From NCBI GenBank assembly GCA_947458575.1, contig CANHBE010000143.1:1-6918 (forward strand): DNA of 6,918 nt, read 5' to 3'. A program made the translations under genes and the position numbers. A model generated the notes under the pieces. The model was given only the letters and a program-made list of their open reading frames with translations. It was not told the DNA's origin and did no database searches. Numbering within the stretch: the stretch's first letter is position 1; every line of letters begins with the position of its first letter. This stretch comes from Flavobacteriaceae bacterium. GTDB taxonomy: Bacteria; Bacteroidota; Bacteroidia; Flavobacteriales; Flavobacteriaceae. Of the stretch, positions 1-5,152 are shown piece by piece.

Positions 1-710
1 GGTACTTCAGCGGTAGGAATCAAGTACAAATCATCAAGTCCGACATGATACATTTGTCCTTCTTTATCCGGTAATTGACCTGTTCCGTATCCTGAAGCTT
101 CGTTTACTAAATGTGGAACCTGATATTCTTTGTAGCCTGCTTGTGTGTTTTTGTCTAAAAAATAGGAAATCAATGCACGCTGCAGACTTGCCCCTTTCCC
201 TTTGTATACTGGGAAACCCGCACCTGTAATCTTCACCCCAAGTTCAAAATCGATAATATCATATTTCTTCACAAGTTCCCAGTGCGGTTGTGCTCCAGGA
301 TGCAAAACGGGGATTTCTCCACTTTGGAAAACTGTTATGTTGTCTTCCGGCGTTTTCCCATCAGGTACAATTTCAGCCGGCAAATTTGGTAAAGTATACA
401 ATTTTTGGGTCAACTCATTGGCAATCAACTCTGCTTTTTCCCCAAGTTCCTTGCTGCTCTCTTTCAAAAGAACCGTTTTCTCTTTCAGGATTGCTGCTTT
501 AGACTTTTCACCGTTTTTCATTAACTCGCCTATAGTTGATGCTAATTTGTTAGCCTCTGCTAAAACGTTGTCTAATTCATTTTGAGTGGCTCTTCGCGTT
601 TCATCTAAACGAATTATCTCATCAACCACTGCGCTAACATCTAAATTTCTTTTCGCCAATGCAGTAATGACTTTCTCTCTATTTTCTCTGATAAATCCTA
701 TTTGTAACAT
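1..710 (-). CDS. serS: Seryl-tRNA synthetase, N-terminal part (cut by window start)
   Basis: Cytoplasmic class II aminoacyl-tRNA synthetase that charges tRNA-Ser with serine, and also tRNA-Sec where present. Reading the minus strand from ATG at 710-708 gives 236 uninterrupted codons. It opens MLQIGFIRENREKVITALAK, the usual SerRS start. Residues 1 to about 105 are charged and Lys/Glu/Ala-rich, matching the antiparallel coiled-coil arm that grips the long variable arm of tRNA-Ser. The catalytic domain follows: the HWELVKKYDIIDFE segment (143-156), the motif 1 region GFPVYKGKGASLQRALISYF (165-184), and T-A-E at 233-235, the serine-binding TxE loop. Motifs 2 and 3 lie beyond the window. The family is about 420 residues long, so roughly 56% is visible. 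It is transcribed divergently from the M1 peptidase gene. Upstream of the start, GGACGAG is a weak Shine-Dalgarno-like stretch, as is normal in Bacteroidota. The identification is secure. Confidence 0.97.
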   Translation of the reverse strand, partial: MLQIGFIRENREKVITALAKRNLDVSAVVDEIIRLDETRRATQNELDNVLAEANKLASTIGELMKNGEKSKAAILKEKTVLLKESSKELGEKAELIANELTQKLYTLPNLPAEIVPDGKTPEDNITVFQSGEIPVLHPGAQPHWELVKKYDIIDFELGVKITGAGFPVYKGKGASLQRALISYFLDKNTQAGYKEYQVPHLVNEASGYGTGQLPDKEGQMYHVGLDDLYLIPTAEV

Positions 711-910
711 TCTCGTCCAATTAAAAATTCGAAGTAGCGCTCGATTTTGCGCACGCAAATTTAGTTAATTGTTTTGGATATGTCCGAGCAAATGGAAAAA
801 CTTCAATTCCACCCTTTCTTAAGAATTGCCTAATAAGTATAGCGTGCGATAGAATTTTAACAATGGTCTTTTCAAGAATTGATTACTTTCGCTAAAATTT
901 TACTTTTTAT
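711..910. other. Divergent intergenic spacer between serS and M1 peptidase gene
   Basis: This 200-bp AT-rich spacer must hold the promoters for both flanking genes. It contains the serS -7-like element, the dyad at 746-759 and a perfect 10-bp palindrome TTCTTAAGAA (816-825). For the peptidase gene, a TTG at 826-828 is followed 21 bp later by TAGAATTT, a poor -7 match. I cannot assign that promoter with confidence. No coding potential is apparent. Confidence 0.5.
756..763 (-). promoter_or_regulatory. Possible serS promoter -7 element overlapping a small dyad
   Basis: On the minus strand this reads TAAATTTG, an exact fit to the flavobacterial -7 consensus TAnnTTTG. It lies about 45 nt upstream of the serS start, a sensible leader length. 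No TTG sits 17-23 bp further upstream; the nearest is 25 bp away, so the promoter is only half supported. The dyad TTTGCG-CA-CGCAAA (746-759) overlaps the element and the likely transcription start. It could be an operator, or chance. Confidence 0.35.
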
Positions 911-2854
911 ATGAAAAAATTACTCCTTTTTTTGACTTTTTTGCAATGCTTTTCACTTTTTGCTCAATCAACCGATCGTGAATTTGAAGATTTGGTGCAT
1001 TCTGAGAGAAAGGCCGCGCATAGAAGAATGGCCTTTGTAACCAACCCAAATACGTATAATTACGATCTTACTTATCACCGGCTGCGATTAACTGTTGATC
1101 CCAACGTACTTTATGTGAGTGGTGAAGTAACAACAAAATATATTGCTAAGGAGAATCTAAACACAGTCACTTTCGACCTTTCAGACGCTCTAGATGTCAG
1201 CTCTGTAAAGCAAAGAGGTGTAGACTTAAGCTTTGTCAGAAGTGGGAATAACGAATTGATTGTTAATCTTCCTGTCGTACAAAATATTAATGTTCTGGAT
1301 TCCTTGAGCATACGTTATTCCGGCGTACCAACATCAACCGGATTTGGTTCGTTTTTGGTGAACGAGCACAACGGAACCCCTATATTATGGACGCTATCCG
1401 AACCATTCGGAGCAATGGAATGGTGGCCTTGCAAACAAGATTTGAATGATAAAATAAATAATATTGACGTTTACATTACGGCACCGTCGACTTACGTTTC
1501 GGTATCAAACGGAGTTCAACAATCCAGAATTGATAACCCAAATGGAACTAGCACAACGCATTTCAAGCATAATTATCCGATTCCTGCATACTTAATTGCA
1601 ATCGCGGTTTCTAATTATCAGATTTATAATCAGCAAGGCGGTTTGGGAACAAATGAAAGTCCATATTTCCCGATTGTAAATTACATGTATCCTGAGACAG
1701 CCATTACAAATACTGCTAGCTTACAGGTTACACCCACTATAATTAATTTTTTTGAATCAGTCTTTGGCCCATACCCGTTTCGAAACGAAAAATACGGTCA
1801 CTGTCAGTTTGGCTGGGGAGGCGGAATGGAACATACAACCGTATCTTTTATGACTGCTGGCAATAACGGAGGTTATTCAAGGAGCTTGATTGCTCATGAA
1901 ATGGGACATCAGTGGTTTGGTGACAAAGTTACCTGTGGAACTTGGAAGGACATTTGGCTCAATGAAGGTTTTGCGACTTACTTAGCCTCTATGGTAATCC
2001 AATATATCGATGGCGAAAGTTCCTTCATCACAGATAAAGGGAGTATGATTAATTCCATTACTTCAAATACTGGCGGAGCAATTTATCTTACTGATGCTGA
2101 AGCAACCGATGTCAATCGGATTTTTAGCAGTAGATTAAGTTATCGAAAAGGTGCGATGGTTTTAAACATGCTGCGATTTAAGTTAGGAGACACAAACTTT
2201 TTTCAGGCGTTGCGGAATTATCTAAATGACCCTGATTTAGCTTATGCTTATGCAGTAACTCCTGATTTGAAAGATCATTTAGAGGCTACGTCCGGAATGG
2301 AATTGACAGAGTTCTTCAATGATTGGGTGTATAATCAAGGTTATCCAAGCTATACTATTGGCGCTACTAATGTTGGTAGTGGGCAAGCACGAATTACCAT
2401 TAATCAAACGCAATCGAATGCATCTGTTAGTTTCTTTGAAATGCCGGTTCCTATAAGATTGTTAGGGTCTGGAGGACAACAATTGGATGTTGTTTTGGAA
2501 AACACTTCAAATGGACAACAATTTATTGTTGATGTTCCATTCACTGTTACCGGCGTTACTTTTGATCCCAAGAAAGATCTAATTTCGAGGAACAACGCTG
2601 CAACCTTAAGCGCTACTAGTTTTGAGTTACAAAATGATGTTATCTTATATCCTAACCCCGCTACAAAAGTGATTACTCTCGAAATACCAAACGCGATAAG
2701 TCTTAAAAACTGCGTAATCTATAATGCACTTGGTCAGAAAACACAAGAATGTCAAACTAATGTAATTCCGATAGAACAACTAACTACAGGTCTTTACACA
2801 ATAGAAATATTTACTTCTGAAGGGCAAATTCTGAAAAAATTCATAAAAAAATAA
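911..2854 (+). CDS. Secreted M1-family zinc metallopeptidase with T9SS type A sorting domain
   Basis: A 647-residue exported protein, probably an aminopeptidase removing N-terminal residues from peptides at the cell surface or outside the cell. A signal peptide covers residues 1-18 (MKKLLLFLTFLQCFSLFA, cleavage before Q19). An M1 N-terminal beta domain runs from about 50 to 235. The substrate-anchoring loop is G304-G305-M306-E307-H308. The zinc site is H329-E330-x-x-H333 followed 18 residues later by E352 in WLNEGFATY, with E330 as general base. Y411 in LSYRKGAM is a good candidate for the transition-state tyrosine. There is no long C-terminal helical domain as in PepN. Instead a beta-rich stretch (about 480-570) leads to a sorting domain of about 70 residues that starts near L579-YPNP-583 and ends GLYTIEIF...LKKFIKK. 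Type A T9SS domains of this form direct export across the outer membrane and are normally cleaved. The start is fixed by the signal peptide. The natural substrate is unknown; no gene symbol is justified. Confidence 0.95.
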   Translation: MKKLLLFLTFLQCFSLFAQSTDREFEDLVHSERKAAHRRMAFVTNPNTYNYDLTYHRLRLTVDPNVLYVSGEVTTKYIAKENLNTVTFDLSDALDVSSVKQRGVDLSFVRSGNNELIVNLPVVQNINVLDSLSIRYSGVPTSTGFGSFLVNEHNGTPILWTLSEPFGAMEWWPCKQDLNDKINNIDVYITAPSTYVSVSNGVQQSRIDNPNGTSTTHFKHNYPIPAYLIAIAVSNYQIYNQQGGLGTNESPYFPIVNYMYPETAITNTASLQVTPTIINFFESVFGPYPFRNEKYGHCQFGWGGGMEHTTVSFMTAGNNGGYSRSLIAHEMGHQWFGDKVTCGTWKDIWLNEGFATYLASMVIQYIDGESSFITDKGSMINSITSNTGGAIYLTDAEATDVNRIFSSRLSYRKGAMVLNMLRFKLGDTNFFQALRNYLNDPDLAYAYAVTPDLKDHLEATSGMELTEFFNDWVYNQGYPSYTIGATNVGSGQARITINQTQSNASVSFFEMPVPIRLLGSGGQQLDVVLENTSNGQQFIVDVPFTVTGVTFDPKKDLISRNNAATLSATSFELQNDVILYPNPATKVITLEIPNAISLKNCVIYNALGQKTQECQTNVIPIEQLTTGLYTIEIFTSEGQILKKFIKK

Positions 2855-2868
2855 TCGAATTGTCATAG

Positions 2869-2901
2869 TTGCTAAAAAGTAAGGTGAAAACCTTACTTTT
2901 G
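2869..2901 (+). promoter_or_regulatory. Putative rseP promoter (TTG N22 TACTTTTG)
   Basis: TTG at 2869-2871 and TACTTTTG at 2894-2901 match the Bacteroidota -33/-7 pattern TTG / TAnnTTTG, with a 22-bp spacer inside the 17-23 bp range. Transcription would begin near 2906, giving a leader of about 24 nt before rseP. The -7 element lies in the 3' arm of the preceding terminator hairpin. Confidence 0.5.
2875..2900 (+). terminator. Hairpin terminator-like structure after M1 peptidase gene
   Basis: A perfect 10-bp stem AAAAGTAAGG / CCTTACTTTT encloses the loop TGAAAA, starting 20 bp past the peptidase stop. The 3' arm ends in TTTT, and the A-tract of the 5' arm makes the hairpin usable as a terminator in both directions. 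The downstream T-run is short (TTTTG), so efficiency is uncertain. The 3' arm is also part of the putative rseP promoter. Confidence 0.6.
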
Positions 2902-2929
2902 TGCGTTTAAAAAGAACTAAAATCGAAAA

Positions 2930-4270
2930 ATGGAAATAGTTATCAAGCTTTCACAATTCTTATTGAGCTTATCTTTGCTTATTATTCTTCACGAATTTGG
3001 ACACTTCCTCCCAGCAAAAATATTCAAGACAAAAGTTGAAAAATTTTATTTGTTCTTCGATATCAAATTCTCACTACTAAAGAAAAAAATAGGAGAAACC
3101 GAATATGGCATTGGGTGGTTGCCATTAGGCGGCTATGTGAAGATTGCCGGTATGATTGATGAAAGCATGGACAAAGAGCAAATGGCCCAACCGCCACAAC
3201 CGTGGGAGTTTCGAACAAAACCGGCCTGGCAGCGCTTGATTATCATGTTAGGCGGGGTTATTGTAAATTTTATTTTGGCATTTGTTATTTACATCGGAAT
3301 GGCTTTCTACTACGGCGACCTATACTTAAACAATAGCGAACTGAAGGACGGAATTGCAGTTACATCTCAAGTAGGAGAGGAATTAGGGTTCAAAACCGGA
3401 GATAAGATTCTTGAAGTTGATGGCGAAAAAGTTGTGAAGTTTAATGAAATCCAAAATAAGATACTTTTTGCAAAAACAGTGCTTGTGGAGCGAAACGGCG
3501 TTAATCAAACGATTTCCCTTCCTATCGACATGATTGACAAAGTATTGAAAGGAGAAAAAAGGCCTTTCATTGACTGGCGAGAGCCTTTTATGGTTGGCAA
3601 AGTTGCAGATTCTTCAAAAAACAAATCGTTAAAACCAAAGGATGTTATCAAGTCAATTAATGGCACAGAAACGAAATATGCGGATCAAGTAATCGCATTC
3701 GCTAAAGGCAACAAAGGACAAACGTTTAACGGAATTGTACTCCGAGACCAAAAAGAAACTCCTGTTAAAATTCATATCAATGAAGAAGGTAAGCTAGGTA
3801 TCTACGCGGCATCTTTTGGGGTGAGTAGTCTTGAAAAATTAGGAATTTACAAATTTAGTAAGCAAGAATATGGCTTCTTTGAATCCTTTGGTGTTGGTAT
3901 TGAGAAAGGAGCAAATCAGCTGGTTGGATACGGAAAACAACTGAAGGCTATTTTTAATCCAAATACTGGTGCATATAAAGGCGTTGGTGGCTTTAAAGCA
4001 ATTTTCGATATTTTCCCAAAAACTTGGAGTTGGGAAATTTTCTGGAATATTACCGCATTGCTATCCATTATGCTGGGCGTAATGAACCTATTGCCTATTC
4101 CCGCGCTCGATGGTGGCCACGTGATTTTTTTACTATACGAAATGATTAGTGGCAGAAAACCAAGTGACAAATTTTTGGAGAATGCACAAATGGTAGGTTT
4201 TGTGCTTTTGATAGCTTTATTACTGTTTGCAAACGGAAATGATATTTATAAGGCTATTTTCAATAAATAA
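2930..4270 (+). CDS. rseP: RseP-type site-2 intramembrane zinc metalloprotease (M50)
   Basis: An inner-membrane protease that cuts transmembrane segments of its substrates. In other bacteria these are anti-sigma factors in envelope-stress signalling and remnant signal peptides. At 446 residues it matches the length of E. coli RseP (450). TM1 (about 4-24) carries the zinc-binding H21-E22-F23-G24-H25. TM2 (about 102-126) contains MLGGVIVNF (106-114). Two periplasmic PDZ domains follow: the first around 133-200 (GFKTGDKILEVDGEKV), the second around 220-292 (FMVGKV...LKPKDVIKSING). The third zinc ligand is D394 in NLLPIPALDGGH (386-397), inside TM3. A last hydrophobic segment lies near 423-438. 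All catalytic residues are present, so the enzyme should be active. The start two codons before the hydrophobic TM1 fits the family, with a short A-rich leader. The gene probably has its own promoter. No clear terminator follows it, so transcripts may run on into the tRNA gene. The substrate in this organism cannot be read from the sequence. Confidence 0.96.
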   Translation: MEIVIKLSQFLLSLSLLIILHEFGHFLPAKIFKTKVEKFYLFFDIKFSLLKKKIGETEYGIGWLPLGGYVKIAGMIDESMDKEQMAQPPQPWEFRTKPAWQRLIIMLGGVIVNFILAFVIYIGMAFYYGDLYLNNSELKDGIAVTSQVGEELGFKTGDKILEVDGEKVVKFNEIQNKILFAKTVLVERNGVNQTISLPIDMIDKVLKGEKRPFIDWREPFMVGKVADSSKNKSLKPKDVIKSINGTETKYADQVIAFAKGNKGQTFNGIVLRDQKETPVKIHINEEGKLGIYAASFGVSSLEKLGIYKFSKQEYGFFESFGVGIEKGANQLVGYGKQLKAIFNPNTGAYKGVGGFKAIFDIFPKTWSWEIFWNITALLSIMLGVMNLLPIPALDGGHVIFLLYEMISGRKPSDKFLENAQMVGFVLLIALLLFANGNDIYKAIFNK

Positions 4271-4297
4271 TATTTTTAAAATTTTTGAGCGATTTTG

Positions 4298-4328
4298 TTT
4301 GTGTAAATTAATTTTCGCTTTATATTTG
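4298..4328 (+). promoter_or_regulatory. Promoter for tRNA-Asn (TTTG N19 TATATTTG)
   Basis: TTTG (4298-4301) and TATATTTG (4321-4328) are separated by 19 bp. This is the best match in the window to the flavobacterial promoter. Transcription would start near 4333-4335, about 20 nt before the mature tRNA 5' end. Confidence 0.75.
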
Positions 4329-4353
4329 CACCGCTTTAAAAGGCAACACGCCT

Positions 4354-4427
4354 TCCTCCTTAGCTCAGTTGGTTAGAGCATCTGACTGTTAATCAGAGGG
4401 TCCTTGGTTCGAGCCCAAGAGGGGGAG
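4354..4427 (+). tRNA. tRNA-Asn (anticodon GTT)
   Basis: A complete 74-nt cloverleaf can be folded by eye. The acceptor stem is TCCTCCT / AGGGGGA with one T-G wobble, and the discriminator is G. The D arm is GCTC-AGTTGGTTA-GAGC and the anticodon arm TCTGA-CTGTTAA-TCAGA, with anticodon GTT at 4388-4390. The variable loop is GGGTC and the T arm CTTGG-TTCGAGC-CCAAG. The 3' CCA is not encoded and must be added after transcription. The gene stands alone, with its own promoter and terminator. Confidence 0.97.
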
Positions 4428-4436
4428 CTACTAAAG

Positions 4437-4468
4437 AAAAGACTTCACAGAGATGTGAGGTCTTTTTT
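4437..4468 (+). terminator. Rho-independent terminator of tRNA-Asn
   Basis: A 13-bp stem AAAAGACTTCACA / TGTGAGGTCTTTT with one G-T wobble and a GAGA tetraloop is followed by more T residues (six T in a row in total). It starts 10 nt past the tRNA. Flanking TACTAAA (4429-4435) and TTTAGTA (4471-4477) could extend the stem. The A-tract on the 5' side suggests it could also stop transcription from the right. Confidence 0.85.
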
Positions 4469-4470
4469 GT

Positions 4471-4509
4471 TTTAGTAATGGCATTGATTTATCGTTACAA
4501 ATTACTAAA
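4471..4509. repeat. Inverted repeat, 9-bp arms
   Basis: TTTAGTAAT (4471-4479) and ATTACTAAA (4501-4509) are perfect inverted copies with a 21-bp spacer. The left arm can also pair with TACTAAA at 4429-4435 on the other side of the terminator, so two exclusive pairings are possible. The role is unknown; the left arm may simply belong to an extended terminator. Confidence 0.5.
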
Positions 4510-4591
4510 CGATTTCCTTTTTTCTTTCTGCATGCTACTTTCCTAGAACTGAGGTCAGGGTAGTTGCCGAAATTTCATAACTCGGCCTAAT

Positions 4592-4613
4592 CAAATATAT
4601 TTGTTCACAAATA
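4592..4613. promoter_or_regulatory. Overlapping palindromes, candidate operator or promoter
   Basis: The perfect 12-bp palindrome CAAATATATTTG (4592-4603) overlaps a second dyad TATTTGT-TC-ACAAATA (4598-4613). Because the first is symmetric, it presents a TATATTTG -7 element on both strands. On the minus strand a TTG (4619-4617) lies 17 bp upstream, completing a promoter-like pair. On the plus strand no TTG lies in range. Either a regulator site or an AT-rich coincidence. Confidence 0.3.
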
Positions 4614-4655
4614 AATCAATTTGGCCCAATTTATTTTCCTCTATTTCTTCTTAAA

Positions 4656-4669
4656 CAGCCCGCAGGCTG
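4656..4669. repeat. Short GC-rich hairpin
   Basis: CAGCC-CGCA-GGCTG is a 5-bp stem with a tetraloop and stands out in otherwise AT-rich DNA. No T-run follows directly, so it is not a typical terminator. The function is unknown. Confidence 0.3.
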
Positions 4670-4722
4670 GTGTTTCTATTAAAATTTAACAATTAAATCA
4701 TGAAGTTTTCCTTTAAATTTTA

Positions 4723-4740
4723 AAATAATTATAATTATTT
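4723..4740. repeat. Perfect 18-bp AT-only palindrome
   Basis: AAATAATTATAATTATTT equals its own reverse complement. Such palindromes can bind dimeric regulators or extrude as cruciforms, but in AT-rich spacer DNA they also arise by chance. No homologous site is seen elsewhere in the window. Confidence 0.35.
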
Positions 4741-4791
4741 CCTATTTTTAACAACCCATATCTACATTTTTTTGATAAAGTAAGCCTCTAC

Positions 4792-4818
4792 AGCAACTTT
4801 ACACTTGAATTAGTTGCT
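4792..4818. promoter_or_regulatory. Dyad in the leader of the small secreted-protein gene
   Basis: AGCAACT (4792-4798) and AGTTGCT (4812-4818) form a perfect 7-bp inverted repeat with a 13-bp spacer, ending 57 bp before the start codon. It lies either in the leader RNA, as a hairpin, or over the promoter. TACACTTG, a one-mismatch -7 element, sits inside the loop. The role is inferred only. Confidence 0.3.
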
Positions 4819-4875
4819 TCGTATGAAAAGCCGAATACTTTCTTGTGGTTCGCACCCTAATTACTGCATAAAAAT

Positions 4876-5142
4876 ATGATAAGAAGTTTCCTCATTATTA
4901 CATTACTGTTTTCGACAGCTGATCTTTTATCTCAAAAAAAATCCGAAACAGTTAATCTAGTTGACAATTCATCGAGTAAGAAAGCCGTTGGCGCTTTAAA
5001 AGACACTTTAGATCAACAACATTTACATCAGAAACTTGAATTCCCCGCTTCCCAAAAGGTCTCGCCTGAAATTTTTTATATTATTAATGATAAGCCTGTA
5101 AGTCGAGAGGAGTTTCTCAGAATTCAAAAAGAAAAGCAATAA
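4876..5142 (+). CDS. Small secreted protein of unknown function
   Basis: An 88-residue protein I do not recognise. It begins with a signal peptide (MIRSFLIITLLFSTADLLS, about 1-19, likely cleavage before Q20), so it should be periplasmic, outer-surface or released. The mature part of about 69 residues is polar and free of cysteine. A Lys/Ser/Asp-rich stretch (21-60) leads to a compact C-terminal motif EIFYIINDKPVSREEFLRIQ (65-84). That motif loosely recalls the y-I-i-x-g-K-x-V-S-x-E-E-f segments in plug-like or BlaR/TonB-associated Bacteroidota proteins, but the resemblance is from memory and weak. The start is set by the signal peptide; no strong Shine-Dalgarno is visible. It ends 10 bp before the large P-domain protein on the same strand, so the two are very probably co-transcribed. 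It could be an accessory factor or partner of that protein. The gene looks genuine because of its signal peptide and tight spacing. Confidence 0.75.
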   Translation: MIRSFLIITLLFSTADLLSQKKSETVNLVDNSSSKKAVGALKDTLDQQHLHQKLEFPASQKVSPEIFYIINDKPVSREEFLRIQKEKQ

Positions 5143-5152
5143 CAGATAAAGC

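Larger units (their letters stand above)
4469..4875. other. AT-rich intergenic region, no convincing gene
   Basis: About 400 bp between the tRNA terminator and the small secreted-protein gene. Reading all frames by eye I find only trivial reading frames, such as a 12-codon one on the minus strand near 4530-4492. The region holds several inverted repeats, listed separately. I do not see a convincing complete promoter for the downstream gene. TATATTTG (4596-4603) is a good -7 element but has no TTG at the right distance. TTTG (4771-4774) with TACACTTG (4800-4807) has a 25-bp spacer and one mismatch. A leader of tens to about 270 nt is therefore likely. Confidence 0.6.

Noticed and set aside
202..768. 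Plus-strand open frames of 60-127 codons
   Set aside because: They lie antisense to or just upstream of serS, whose minus-strand frame carries clear SerRS motifs.
879..908. TTG N19 TACTTTTT as promoter for the M1 peptidase gene
   Set aside because: Spacing is ideal, but the last -7 base mismatches and transcription would start after the ATG at 911.
1111..2595. Minus-strand open frames inside the M1 peptidase gene
   Set aside because: Shadows of a gene with complete catalytic motifs; no recognisable protein features of their own.
3916..4170. Minus-strand open frame of 84 codons inside rseP
   Set aside because: Antisense to the segment encoding the essential NLLPIPALDGGH motif; nothing supports it as a gene.
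4469..4875. Insertion-sequence remnant or CRISPR array in the intergenic region
   Set aside because: No paired terminal inverted repeats with target duplications, no transposase fragment, and no regularly spaced direct repeats.
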